From contig DAOWAG010000001.1 of assembly GCA_030634715.1 (NCBI GenBank), positions 1 through 26,222 of the forward strand: DNA of 26,222 nt, written 5' to 3'. Positions 1-7,761 of the stretch are shown in pieces. The position numbers and the translations under genes were made by a program. The notes under the pieces are model-generated. The model made no database searches, was not told the DNA's origin, and saw only the letters and a program-made list of their open reading frames with translations. Numbering within the stretch: position 1 is the first letter of the stretch; every line of letters begins with the position of its first letter. Origin of the DNA: Candidatus Aegiribacteria sp. GTDB lineage: Bacteria; Fermentibacterota; Fermentibacteria; Fermentibacterales; Fermentibacteraceae.

Positions 1-708
1 ACTGATGCAACAAATACCGGCGCCGTTTATATCATCAACAACCATGGAACCTATGGCTTCGATAACGCAAAGATGTACATCTGGTTCGGTGATCCTGCCA
101 TGGATATCTGGACATTCGATACAGAAGAGGAACCAGGCGCGCTTGATATCTCCACGCCTTCCAATATTCTGCCCGGAAATCAGGATATAACAATCACTGT
201 CACCGATGACGGTTCCCCGGTTGAGGGAGCTAACGTTACCATTACGGATGGTGTTGACAATTACGGTACGGGTATGACATTCCATGAGGAGGGTACTACA
301 AATTCTTCAGGTCAGGTTATCCTGAATGTCACTATCCCTTCAAGCGGAACGATTCATTTCGGCGCTTTCCTTCATGATTACAACTACGATATCAAGTACG
401 TTCTGATAGGAACCGGCGTTGAGGATGCCGAAGGATCTAATTCGATGTTCATATTTGATCGTCCTTCCCCCAATCCGATTACCGTAAGCGCTTCCATTGG
501 ATTCAGCATTCCGAGTGCAGGCAACGTGGAGCTTGCCGTATACGATGTCTCCGGCCGAATGGTCGAGACTATTCTTGATGGTTCTCTGGATTCGGGCAGC
601 CACTCAATGCAGTGGACTCCCGGTCCTCAGATTGCCAGCGGCGTCTACTTCATTCGCCTCACCACCGCGGGAGGAACTCTAACCAGACAAGCAATGGTTA
701 TCAGGTAA
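1..708 (+). CDS. Secreted C25 (gingipain)-like protein with C-terminal sorting domain, 5' end missing
   Basis: The reading frame is open to the left edge, so only the last 235 residues are visible. The first ~35 residues include a NNHGTYGF stretch and an FGDPAMDIWT motif. That motif resembles the 'FGDPxM' end of peptidase family C25 (gingipain-like) catalytic domains, but the catalytic His/Cys lie outside the window. Next comes a beta-rich Ig-like segment (about residues 40-150). The last ~80 residues have the features of a FlgD-like/type IX secretion sorting domain: a PSPNP start, a VYDVSGR motif, SGVYFIRL, and a basic final VIR. Family knowledge says such domains direct export across the outer membrane. 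I infer a cell-surface or secreted protease; the sorting domain is surer than the peptidase call. A strong terminator follows, so it ends its own transcript. Confidence 0.75.
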   Translation, partial: TDATNTGAVYIINNHGTYGFDNAKMYIWFGDPAMDIWTFDTEEEPGALDISTPSNILPGNQDITITVTDDGSPVEGANVTITDGVDNYGTGMTFHEEGTTNSSGQVILNVTIPSSGTIHFGAFLHDYNYDIKYVLIGTGVEDAEGSNSMFIFDRPSPNPITVSASIGFSIPSAGNVELAVYDVSGRMVETILDGSLDSGSHSMQWTPGPQIASGVYFIRLTTAGGTLTRQAMVIR

Positions 709-730
709 TCTGATAATTTTCGCTTAAGTT

Positions 731-760
731 AAAGGCGGGTCGATTGACCCGCCTTTTCTT
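731..760 (+). terminator. Rho-independent terminator
   Basis: A perfect 11-bp stem (731-741 with 746-756), GC-rich in the middle, has a GATT loop and is followed by TCTT. It lies 23 bp after the stop codon of the secreted protein and separates it from the phosphatase gene. Confidence 0.9.
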
Positions 761-789
761 TATCTGTGAGATCTGCTGATGATTCACGG

Positions 790-818
790 TTTTCAGTCGC
801 AGCATAAGCGGGTATAAT
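790..818 (+). promoter_or_regulatory. Putative sigma-70-type promoter of the phosphatase gene
   Basis: A perfect TATAAT at 813-818 has a 4/6 match to the -35 box (TTTTCA, 790-795) 17 bp upstream. It lies between the terminator at 731-760 and the ATG at 864, where a promoter is expected. Confidence 0.5.
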
Positions 819-863
819 CACTAAATCTGAAAGTCATCAATCACTTGTAAGGTGAGGATTACC

Positions 864-2129
864 ATGGCTGATAAGCCTCTATTCGAATCAGATATCTTCT
901 GGAAGATTCTGGATGTCACCCGTCAGCTCAGCTCACCCATCGATCTGGATGATATGCTTGTTCAGGTTGTGAACGTGGCAAGATCTGTACTCGAGGCAGA
1001 TCGGGGAACTGTTTTTCTCTTTGACGAACAGAGCAATGAATTGTTCGCGGAAGTCGGCACAGGTCTGGATATGCAGGAGATCCGTTTTTCTGTTGATAAA
1101 GGGATTGCAGGTCTGTGCGCTCGAACCGGCCGCATTCTGAATGTATCCGACGTCTATTCCCACGACCATTTCAATCCTGATATTGATAAACAATCCGGAT
1201 ACAGAACCAGATGTCTATTGAATATTCCTCTAATTGGCCTGAACAATACACTTGTCGGTGTACTGCAGCTGGTTAACAAAATTGGAGGGTGCTTCGAAAA
1301 ACATGATGAACGTATTGCTGAGGTTCTGGCCTCTCAGTGCGCTGTCGCGCTCCAGCGGGCACGGCTTCTGGGGGAATACATGGTTAAACAGAAACTTGAG
1401 CGTGATCTGGTTCTGGCCAGGATAATCCAGCGCTCACTGCTGCCGGAAGAAATGCCGAACATTGCCGGTTACGATCTTGCCGGCTGGAACGAACCCGCTG
1501 ATCAGACGGGAGGCGATATTTACGATGCCCTGAGTCTTGATAGCAGCCACGTACTGCTTCTCCTTGCGGATGTAAGCGGTCATGGCATAGGTTCCGCGCT
1601 TTCAGTAACACAGTTCCGCGCTATGATCCGCATGGCTCTTCGTCTTCAATGCGATCTGTTCGATCTTCATGAACATGCCAATAACCAGCTTGTTGAAGAT
1701 CTCGCGGGAGACCGCTTCATAACTTCTTTCATCGGTATACTCAACACTGAAAATCATCGCATTATGTATCATGCCTGCGGACAGGGCCCTTTACTGCATT
1801 TCCATACTACAGGTGAAGTAGAGCAGCTCCCAGCGTCTACGATTCCAGTCGGTATCATGCCAGCTATTCCGCTCGAGGAACCGGATCCGATTGAAATGGC
1901 GCCAGGAGATATCTTCGCGCTGATCTCCGATGGAGTATTCGAGCAGCCCGATAGCGACAATCGGCAATTTGGAATTGACAGTGTAATCGGAGTAATCCGG
2001 GATAACCAGCATCAATCGATGACAGAGCTAATTAATTCCTTGCGTCAAGGAGTTCTAAATCACGCTGGAAAACAGACTCAGGATGATGACATGACTATAG
2101 TTCTTGTCAAACGAATGGCTGATGTCTGA
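864..2129 (+). CDS. GAF domain + PP2C/SpoIIE-type serine phosphatase
   Basis: This 421-residue cytoplasmic regulator has a GAF sensor domain (about residues 20-170), a short helical linker (170-195) and a SpoIIE-type PP2C domain (about 200-420). The metal-binding acidic motifs are all present: GGDIYD (Asp218, Asp221), ADVSGHG (Asp236), ISDGVFE and the terminal QDDDMT. Enzymes of this type (RsbU, RsbP, SpoIIE) remove phosphate from anti-sigma-factor antagonists; the GAF domain would sense a small ligand or a partner. No membrane segment is seen. The start at 864 is preferred over a GTG at 852 because AAGGTGAGG at 849-857 sits six bases upstream of this ATG. No anti-sigma factor or antagonist gene is adjacent, so its partner is unknown. 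Confidence 0.9.
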   Translation: MADKPLFESDIFWKILDVTRQLSSPIDLDDMLVQVVNVARSVLEADRGTVFLFDEQSNELFAEVGTGLDMQEIRFSVDKGIAGLCARTGRILNVSDVYSHDHFNPDIDKQSGYRTRCLLNIPLIGLNNTLVGVLQLVNKIGGCFEKHDERIAEVLASQCAVALQRARLLGEYMVKQKLERDLVLARIIQRSLLPEEMPNIAGYDLAGWNEPADQTGGDIYDALSLDSSHVLLLLADVSGHGIGSALSVTQFRAMIRMALRLQCDLFDLHEHANNQLVEDLAGDRFITSFIGILNTENHRIMYHACGQGPLLHFHTTGEVEQLPASTIPVGIMPAIPLEEPDPIEMAPGDIFALISDGVFEQPDSDNRQFGIDSVIGVIRDNQHQSMTELINSLRQGVLNHAGKQTQDDDMTIVLVKRMADV

Positions 2130-2200
2130 CTCCTGCCCCTTTTCACTTCACTGATTCAGGCTTATCTATCGAAATACATCTTATCCGGAGGGGGATTGAT

Positions 2201-3709
2201 TTGGTTTACAGAATCGGTTTTGACAACGAGAAATATCTTGAAGAGCAGTCGCGTGAGATACTCTCGAGAGTGCATAGTTCTGACAGTCGTCTCTATCTTG
2301 AATTCGGCGGGAAGCTCATGTATGACCACCATGCTTCAAGAGTTCTCCCCGGCTACGATCCAAATGTAAAAATCAGACTTCTGGAAAAGCTCCGTGACAG
2401 GGCTGAGATTATACTCTGCATATACGCCGGTGATATCGAAAAAAGGAAGATCAGAGGAGATTTCGGCATCACCTACGACGCCGACGCACTGATGCTCATT
2501 GACGGTTTCCGTTCAAGAGGCATTAATCTCAGAGGCGTTGTAATAACCAGATTTGAGAATCAGCCATCGGCTATCTCTTTTGAGAATAGCCTGAAGCGGC
2601 GAAATATAGATGTTTTCAGGCATTACTACACAAAGGGTTATCCAACCGATGTTGATCTGATCGTGAGCCCTGAGGGTTATGGAAAGAATGATTATATAGA
2701 ACCCTTCAAACCTCTGGTAGTTGTAACGGGACCAGGTCCGGGAAGCGGAAAGCTTGCCACCTGTCTTTCGCAGCTTTACCATGATTACGCAAACGGGATT
2801 CATTCCAGCTACGCAAAATTTGAAACCTTCCCCATCTGGAATCTTCCCTTGAATCATCCCGTGAACGCCGCGTATGAAGCGGCAACTGCCGATCTGCGGG
2901 ATGTTAACCTTGTTGACCCGTTTCATCTTGACGCTTATGGGAAAATTGCCATCAATTACAATCGTGATGTTGAGGCGTTCCCTCTGCTTAAGCGCATACT
3001 GGAAAAAATAACCGGGGACAAATCACCTTACGCCTCTCCCACGGATATGGGTGTAAACAGAGCAGGATTCGGCATAACGGATGATGATGTTGTCAGAGAA
3101 GCGGCTAAGCAGGAAATTATCAGAAGATTCTTCCGTTACAGCTGTGAATATGTAATGGGGCTGGCAGATGAGAACACAGTACAGAAAGTAGAGCTTCTCA
3201 TGCGTAATTTTGATCTGTCACCTTCCTGCAGGTCTGTTGTGGAGCCTGCTGTCGAGAGGATGCTGTCAGAGGAATCCGAGGAAGGTATCGATGAAGGAAA
3301 GGCTGCAGCTCTCCTTCTGAAGGACAACTCTATTGTCACAGGCACCAGTTCCGATCTGATGCATGCATCCGGAGCTCTTATTCTTAATGCGGTCAAGAAG
3401 CTGGCGGGAATCAGCAAGGAGGTTCATCTTCTCTCTCCTGCAACCATCGATTCCATTCGAGAGCTTAAGAAGGTAATGGAGATATCCACCCTCAATCTCG
3501 ACCTTGAAGAGGTTCTTATCGCCCTGAGCGTAAGTTCGGCGACTTCTGAAGCAGCGGCATGCGCTATGAGAAAGCTCATTGAACTTAGAGGCTGCGAAGC
3601 TCATCTTACGCATATGCCCTCTCCTGGTGATGGCAACGGTTTGAGAAATCTCGGGATAAACGTTACTTCAAATCCAGTCTTCAGCAGTGGAAAATTATAT
3701 ACAGGTTAG
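2201..3709 (+). CDS. DUF1846 (UPF0371) family protein
   Basis: This 502-residue protein matches the UPF0371/DUF1846 family along its whole length. Recognisable segments are the opening IGFDNEKYLEEQS, LYLEFGGKL, LCIYAGDIE, IRGDFGITYD and the glycine-rich VTGPGPGSGKLATCLSQLYHDY. The length is the usual one of about 500 residues. The family is widespread in bacteria and structures exist, but to my knowledge the reaction is not established. The GPGPGSGK loop looks like a phosphate-binding turn, which is inference. The start is TTG: GGAGGGGG at 2187-2194 lies six bases upstream and the family's N-terminus begins exactly here. The 71-bp gap after the phosphatase shows no terminator, so the two may be co-transcribed. 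Confidence 0.9.
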   Translation: MVYRIGFDNEKYLEEQSREILSRVHSSDSRLYLEFGGKLMYDHHASRVLPGYDPNVKIRLLEKLRDRAEIILCIYAGDIEKRKIRGDFGITYDADALMLIDGFRSRGINLRGVVITRFENQPSAISFENSLKRRNIDVFRHYYTKGYPTDVDLIVSPEGYGKNDYIEPFKPLVVVTGPGPGSGKLATCLSQLYHDYANGIHSSYAKFETFPIWNLPLNHPVNAAYEAATADLRDVNLVDPFHLDAYGKIAINYNRDVEAFPLLKRILEKITGDKSPYASPTDMGVNRAGFGITDDDVVREAAKQEIIRRFFRYSCEYVMGLADENTVQKVELLMRNFDLSPSCRSVVEPAVERMLSEESEEGIDEGKAAALLLKDNSIVTGTSSDLMHASGALILNAVKKLAGISKEVHLLSPATIDSIRELKKVMEISTLNLDLEEVLIALSVSSATSEAAACAMRKLIELRGCEAHLTHMPSPGDGNGLRNLGINVTSNPVFSSGKLYTG

Positions 3710-3717
3710 TCCGGGGC

Positions 3718-3746
3718 TTGACCTTCAAGAATAATTTCCTGATTAT
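3718..3746 (+). promoter_or_regulatory. Putative promoter of the rpsF operon
   Basis: TTGACC (3718-3723, 5/6) and GATTAT (3741-3746, 4/6) are separated by exactly 17 bp. They begin 9 bp after the DUF1846 stop codon. Transcription would start near 3753, giving an rpsF leader of about 138 nt. Confidence 0.5.
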
Positions 3747-3759
3747 TGCCCTGTCGTTT

Positions 3760-3869
3760 GCTGCGTTTTATATGCGCAGCCCGTAGTAACGCGGGTTACC
3801 GGACCGGAAGCGATAGAATACATGTGTTCTGTTTCTCCTTCCGGTCGGTTATGCCTTGCGTTTAACCCG
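3760..3869 (+). promoter_or_regulatory. Structured leader RNA upstream of rpsF (candidate S6:S18 leader)
   Basis: The leader contains nested inverted repeats. A small hairpin is formed by 3760-3765 with 3775-3780. A closing stem of 7 bp pairs 3792-3798 with 3863-3869. A perfect 9-bp stem pairs 3802-3810 with 3838-3846, and an apical 6-bp stem with a CATG loop pairs 3815-3820 with 3825-3830. A CCG triplet (3799-3801) sits at the junction. The Shine-Dalgarno sequence lies just outside at 3875-3882. An S6:S18-binding leader with a conserved CCG is known upstream of rpsF in many bacteria. That this is the same motif is inference; the pairing itself is visible. Confidence 0.55.
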
Positions 3870-3890
3870 TACCTGGAAGGAGTTTCTGGT

Positions 3891-4262
3891 TTGCGAGACT
3901 ATGAAACTGTAGTAATCTGGAGTGCCAGTATTCCCGAGACTGATATCGAAAAAGAGCACGATCGTGTTGTTAAGATCATCGAAGGGAATAAGGGAGAGTA
4001 CAAAGGCACTGACAAATGGGGCCGTCGAATGTTTGCATATCCTATAAAGAAGCAGACCGAGGGAATTTACCATTTCATCAAATGGACCGGAGAAACTGAT
4101 ATCATCGGTTCAATCGACAAACATCTGAGAATTCATGAAGGCTGCATCAGGTATGGAACGCTTCGCTCGGGTGATGAGGGAGTAACCGCAGTCAAATCAA
4201 TTGACGACTTCGACAATGTCAGCGAGGAGGTGGAAGTTACTAATGGATCTGAGGATGCCTAA
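3891..4262 (+). CDS. rpsF: Small ribosomal subunit protein bS6
   Basis: This 123-residue protein is bS6. It has the family's opening RDYETVVIW, the KWGRRMFAYPIKKQTEGIYHFI core, and an acidic C-terminal tail. bS6 binds bS18 on the 30S platform, and rpsR lies three genes downstream. The start is TTG at 3891: GGAAGGAG (3875-3882) is eight bases upstream and bS6 proteins begin exactly at this residue. An upstream in-frame ATG at 3822 would add 23 residues unlike bS6 and falls inside the leader stem, so it is rejected. The 3' end overlaps ssb by 20 bp, which suggests translational coupling. Confidence 0.96.
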   Translation: MRDYETVVIWSASIPETDIEKEHDRVVKIIEGNKGEYKGTDKWGRRMFAYPIKKQTEGIYHFIKWTGETDIIGSIDKHLRIHEGCIRYGTLRSGDEGVTAVKSIDDFDNVSEEVEVTNGSEDA

Positions 4263-4701
4263 TATCAATAAGGTCATCATCTCCGGAAATCTGGTCAGGG
4301 AACCTGACGCGAGAATCCTGGAAAACGGAACACATCTCGCAAAGATGTCTATCGCCAATAACCAGCGTTACCGTGACAGGAACGGAGAATGGCAGGAAAA
4401 GACCTGCTATGTAAATGTCATTGCCTGGCGGAAAACTGCTGAGCTTGTCGGTGAATTCTGTCGGAAAGGCTCGCCTGTTATGGTGGAGGGAGAGCTTGTC
4501 TACAATTCATGGGAAGACAGAGACGGGAATCAGAGGAGCAGGCTGGAGGTTAATGCCAGAAGGATTCAATTCCTTGAACGCAGAAGTCAGGATTCCTCTT
4601 ATCAGGACCATACACATGAGCAGAACCGGACGAATTCGTCAGAGGGAGATGAGCCCACCAGGCCTGAACCTGTGCCTCCGGATGATGACATCCCGTTCTA
4701 A
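4243..4701 (+). CDS. ssb: Single-stranded DNA-binding protein
   Basis: This 152-residue SSB has one OB-fold domain (about residues 5-110), with INKVIISGNLVREPD and YVNVIAWRKTAE typical of the family. A polar linker follows, ending in the acidic DDDIPF tail that in SSB recruits repair and replication proteins. It coats single-stranded DNA in replication, recombination and repair. The ATG at 4243 is chosen because AGGAGGTGG (4225-4233) is nine bases upstream; the ATG at 4255 is possible but poorly spaced. It lies between rpsF and rpsR, the classic rpsF-ssb-rpsR arrangement, here with an extra SSB-like gene inserted. Confidence 0.96.
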   Translation: MDLRMPNINKVIISGNLVREPDARILENGTHLAKMSIANNQRYRDRNGEWQEKTCYVNVIAWRKTAELVGEFCRKGSPVMVEGELVYNSWEDRDGNQRSRLEVNARRIQFLERRSQDSSYQDHTHEQNRTNSSEGDEPTRPEPVPPDDDIPF

Positions 4702-4706
4702 ATATT

Positions 4707-5060
4707 ATGACTGTACCTCACGGAATTCCTGAACTCAATTACATCACTTTCACCGGTACTGTGGAACGTATTGAACAACTCTCTCTTACCAAATACAATA
4801 TCTATGTAATCAGATTTGAAGTTGAGAATTCGATAACGATCACCACTGGAGCCGCAGACGTCAGGAAGACATCTTCGATTCTCTTAGTAGAGGCCTGGGG
4901 CAACCTGGCAGAGGAGATAGACAGACGGATAAAGAGAGGTTCTTTAGTTCTGATTGAGGGCAGTCTTGTCAGCAGATCGTACGAAGACAGATCAAAGGGC
5001 ATACATCACAAAATGATCGTAAAAGCATCCAGCGTGGAATCGCTGGGAGTCAGGTCATGA
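4707..5060 (+). CDS. Second SSB-like OB-fold protein (no acidic tail)
   Basis: This 117-residue protein looks like a diverged SSB or PriB-like OB fold. LNYITFTGTVE corresponds to the first strand of SSB. VEAWGNLAEEIDRRIKRGS and LVLIEGSLVSRSYEDR line up with VIAWRKTAELVGEFCRKGS and VMVEGELVYNSWEDR of the neighbouring ssb product. It has no linker and no acidic DDDIPF-type tail. It starts five bases after the ssb stop with no clear Shine-Dalgarno, so translation is probably coupled. Position and similarity suggest tandem duplication and divergence from ssb. Possible roles are an SSB partner, a primosomal factor or an RNA-binding protein; none can be chosen from sequence alone. Confidence 0.75.
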   Translation: MTVPHGIPELNYITFTGTVERIEQLSLTKYNIYVIRFEVENSITITTGAADVRKTSSILLVEAWGNLAEEIDRRIKRGSLVLIEGSLVSRSYEDRSKGIHHKMIVKASSVESLGVRS

Positions 5061-5081
5061 AGACCTGCAGGAGGAACTGAT

Positions 5082-5339
5082 TTGGTCACAAAGAAAAGAA
5101 TTAAGAAAAAGAGCAGTAAATACGGACGCAAAAAGAAGTGCCGTTTCTGCGGAAATCCACAATTGGAAATATCATACAAAGATGAAAAAATGCTTCAGAG
5201 ACACATCTCTGACCGAGGAAAAATCATCGCTAGAAGAGTCACAGGGAACTGTGCAAAACATCAGAGAAGAATAGCGAACTCCATAAAAGTGGCGAGATTC
5301 TTTGCTCTGCTTCCCTTTGTAAGAGAACACTACAGATAA
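5082..5339 (+). CDS. rpsR: Small ribosomal subunit protein bS18, zinc-binding type
   Basis: This 85-residue protein is bS18. It has a basic N-terminus, the core RRVTGNCAKHQRRIANSIKVARFFALLPF and the normal length. A CxxC (Cys20, Cys23) together with Cys57 and His60 forms a likely zinc site, the 'C+' version of bS18. It pairs with bS6 on the 30S platform. The start is TTG at 5082, preceded by GGAGGA at 5070-5075. It lies in the rpsF operon, 21 bp after the SSB-like gene. Confidence 0.95.
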   Translation: MVTKKRIKKKSSKYGRKKKCRFCGNPQLEISYKDEKMLQRHISDRGKIIARRVTGNCAKHQRRIANSIKVARFFALLPFVREHYR

Positions 5340-5361
5340 GGTCTACTGCGGACTCAGGAAA

Positions 5362-6240
5362 ATGGAACAGACTTTAAAGGGGACAGGGACCGGATTCTTC
5401 GGGATCATTGCTCTGAGTATTATTTTGATTCTAATGGGCATTCCTTTTGTAGGAATGACCATTGTAACAATGGTGCTCTTGCTTGCCGGTTCCCGAACAG
5501 CATTACCGCTGGTGGTTGTTATTCTTGTCAGCGTATATCTGATATCGGATTTTACAGGAGCATTAATAACTGCAACCGGTTCGGGGTTGCTTACCGCTGG
5601 AATCAGATCTGGAAGAAGCCTTGAGCTCTCAACAATCGTTGCTTCGGGGGCTGTGGCTGTGGCTTCCATTTTTGGCACGATATTGATGCCCGAGCAATCC
5701 CTTCTATCTCAGGAAAATATGGAAGCACTGTCGCAGATCTACAGGTCAGCTGGTCTGAGTTCTTCAGAGATAGCATCACTCCTGAATATTTTCCTGTACA
5801 TCCTGCCGTCTCTTCTTGCAATCTGGGCGGTTTCCGGCACTGTAGCAGCGGCAGCCGCGGTCCGATCAGCAAACCGGCGAAGGAAAGAAGCATTCGAAAT
5901 CATCTATCAGGGAATGGAGATCCACCTTGGTCTATTGCCGGCATGGATACTGATAGCGACTCTTTCAGTTAACCTTACTGGTGGAGGGCTTCCGACATAT
6001 GTCCAGCAGGCAGCGGTGAACATTTCTATTTTCATGATTCTGCCGTATTCACTGGTTGGTTTCGGTATCTTCAGGGTTGCTCTTCGCAGTTACCCTATGC
6101 TGCTTCTGGCAGCTATCCCGATTGCGATCATTTTCCCTCCCGCAGCGATAGGCATTCTTGTACTGTCCGGTATAATGGACACATGGTTTGATTTCAGACT
6201 GCGATTGAAAAAATTATTGGAAAGGAAAACACAGGAATGA
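5362..6240 (+). CDS. DUF2232-like (YybS-type) polytopic membrane protein
   Basis: This 292-residue hydrophobic protein has about seven to eight predicted membrane segments. They include roughly residues 12-60 (two or three), 68-85, 93-112, 145-168, 192-210, 222-240 and 243-270. A polar stretch near 115-140 and a basic loop (RSANRRRKEA) near 172 interrupt them. The C-terminus is strongly charged and probably cytoplasmic. The pattern and the position between rpsR and rplI match the YybS/DUF2232 family, which occupies the same place in many bacteria. The function is unknown. The ATG at 5362 has a weak, close AGGA. The 3' end overlaps rplI by ATGA. Confidence 0.7.
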   Translation: MEQTLKGTGTGFFGIIALSIILILMGIPFVGMTIVTMVLLLAGSRTALPLVVVILVSVYLISDFTGALITATGSGLLTAGIRSGRSLELSTIVASGAVAVASIFGTILMPEQSLLSQENMEALSQIYRSAGLSSSEIASLLNIFLYILPSLLAIWAVSGTVAAAAAVRSANRRRKEAFEIIYQGMEIHLGLLPAWILIATLSVNLTGGGLPTYVQQAAVNISIFMILPYSLVGFGIFRVALRSYPMLLLAAIPIAIIFPPAAIGILVLSGIMDTWFDFRLRLKKLLERKTQE

Positions 6241-6686
6241 AAGTACTTCTAATGAAAAGCGTTGAAGATCTGGGTATTGGAGGTGAAGTTGTAAATGTCA
6301 CCAATGGATATGCGAGAAACTTTCTGTTTCCAAGAAATCTGGCGATAAAAGCAACTCCATCAGCTGTGAAATCCGCTCAGTTCTATCGCGCCAAAGCTCT
6401 GGAGGAACAGGCAGAAACAATCAATCAATCTGAGCTGTTAGCTGAGAAGCTCAGCGGGTTGGTTCTTGAAATCACTTCTTCTTCTGATGACAGCGGACAC
6501 CTTTATGGAAGCGTCACCGAAAGGCATATTTCTGACGTTCTGAAAGAGGCGGGATTTGATATAGATGCTGAACACGTTCTTCTGAGTGAGCATATTAAGG
6601 ACACGGGTGAATTCCCCGTCCCGGTGAAAGTATATGGAGACATTCGCTCGGAGATTATCGTAAAGATTCTGCCTGAAACGGATTAG
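6237..6686 (+). CDS. rplI: Large ribosomal subunit protein bL9
   Basis: This 149-residue protein has the full bL9 pattern. The N-terminal domain MKVLLMKSVEDLG, GYARNFLFPRNLAIKAT is followed by the long connecting helix and a C-terminal domain with GHLYGSVTERHI. The length is normal. bL9 binds 23S rRNA at the base of the L1 stalk. The start codon shares the ATGA with the end of the DUF2232 gene, so translation is coupled. Confidence 0.97.
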   Translation: MKVLLMKSVEDLGIGGEVVNVTNGYARNFLFPRNLAIKATPSAVKSAQFYRAKALEEQAETINQSELLAEKLSGLVLEITSSSDDSGHLYGSVTERHISDVLKEAGFDIDAEHVLLSEHIKDTGEFPVPVKVYGDIRSEIIVKILPETD

Positions 6687-6691
6687 TTTCC

Positions 6692-7705
6692 TTGCGAATC
6701 CTTGCAGTTGAAACATCGTGCGACGATTCCGCGGTTGCATTGCTTGAAGACAGCAGTGTAATCGCGGAGAGAATATACAGCCAGAGTATTCATTCGAATC
6801 ATGGCGGTGTTGTTCCTGAACTCGCTTCCAGACAGCACATTGAGACGCTTCCGGGACTTGTGAGGGAGGTGCTTTCAGAATCGGGAATAGACAGGTTGCG
6901 GGAAATTGATGTTTTCGCAGCAACAGCGGGACCTGGTCTTGTGGGCTCCCTTCTTGTCGGGCTGTCCTGGACTAAAGCCGCTGCCTTCGCTTCAGGAAAG
7001 CAATTTCTGGGAATTAATCATCTCTCGGCTCACCTTCATACTCATTACACAGGATCGGATTCCGTGGAATTTCCAGCAGTTGCCCTGCTTGTTTCCGGCG
7101 GGCACACCTGTCTTTTCAGCATGAAATCTTGGACGGAGGCAGTTCTGCTGGGTTCAACGAGAGATGATGCTGCGGGAGAAGCTTTTGACAAAACAGCAAA
7201 GCTTGCCGGTCTCGGATATCCCGGCGGAGAAGCTCTAGAAAGGGCTGCAATTGACGGAAATCCTGATAATGTGCCGCTGCCCTCTCCTCTTTCAGATCCA
7301 ACTCTTCCTGAGTTCAGTTTCAGCGGCCTCAAGACAGCTGTAAAACTGCAATGGGAAAGTGGCGCGAATCTTTCGGATCTTGCTGCGTCTTTTCAAAAAG
7401 TCATTGTTGATATCCTTGTATCGAAACTGATTTTTCAGGCAGTCCGTTCTGGTGCGGCAAGTGTTCTTGTGGCCGGTGGTGTTACCGCAAATACTCTGCT
7501 CAGAACTCGATTGAGAGGGGAGTGCGCTGACAGGGGAATTTCTCTTTTCCTTCCCGAGAAAAAGTATTCGATGGATAACGCTGTTATGGTTGGGAGAGCT
7601 GCTTTTGCTGTCCTTCGCGAGGAGCCGTCATCTTGTTCCTCACTGTCATGTAACGCTTTCTCAAGATGGTCCGGCTCAATTTTAAAAGCTCTGTGCTGTA
7701 CTTAG
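6692..7705 (+). CDS. tsaD: tRNA N6-adenosine threonylcarbamoyltransferase subunit TsaD
   Basis: This 337-residue TsaD (Kae1/Gcp family, ASKHA fold) transfers the threonylcarbamoyl group to A37 of ANN-decoding tRNAs, working with TsaB and TsaE. Visible motifs are the opening ILAVETSCDD, GGVVPELASRQH, the metal-binding NHLSAHLHTH, SGGHTCL, DDAAGEAFDKTAKLAGLGYPGG, FSFSGLKTAV, VAGGVTAN and MDNAVMVG. The start is TTG at 6692, five bases after rplI, with no obvious Shine-Dalgarno; it begins exactly where TsaD proteins do and is probably translated by coupling. The 56-bp gap downstream contains a new promoter. Confidence 0.96.
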   Translation: MRILAVETSCDDSAVALLEDSSVIAERIYSQSIHSNHGGVVPELASRQHIETLPGLVREVLSESGIDRLREIDVFAATAGPGLVGSLLVGLSWTKAAAFASGKQFLGINHLSAHLHTHYTGSDSVEFPAVALLVSGGHTCLFSMKSWTEAVLLGSTRDDAAGEAFDKTAKLAGLGYPGGEALERAAIDGNPDNVPLPSPLSDPTLPEFSFSGLKTAVKLQWESGANLSDLAASFQKVIVDILVSKLIFQAVRSGAASVLVAGGVTANTLLRTRLRGECADRGISLFLPEKKYSMDNAVMVGRAAFAVLREEPSSCSSLSCNAFSRWSGSILKALCCT

Positions 7706-7715
7706 AATACCATGC

Positions 7716-7724
7716 TGTTATAAT
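7716..7724 (+). promoter_or_regulatory. Extended -10 promoter for acpS-nnr-HD genes
   Basis: TGTTATAAT is a perfect extended -10 element (TG-N-TATAAT). The -35 region (around 7696-7701) is weak, as is usual with extended -10 promoters. It lies in the 56-bp gap after tsaD, about 38 bp before the acpS start codon. Confidence 0.55.
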
Positions 7725-7761
7725 CATGAATGTCCACTTTTTGGTTCAGGGAGAATAAGCT

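Noticed and set aside
3822..3890. N-terminal extension of rpsF from an upstream ATG
   Set aside because: The extra 23 residues do not resemble bS6, the region forms RNA stems, and a good Shine-Dalgarno serves the TTG at 3891.
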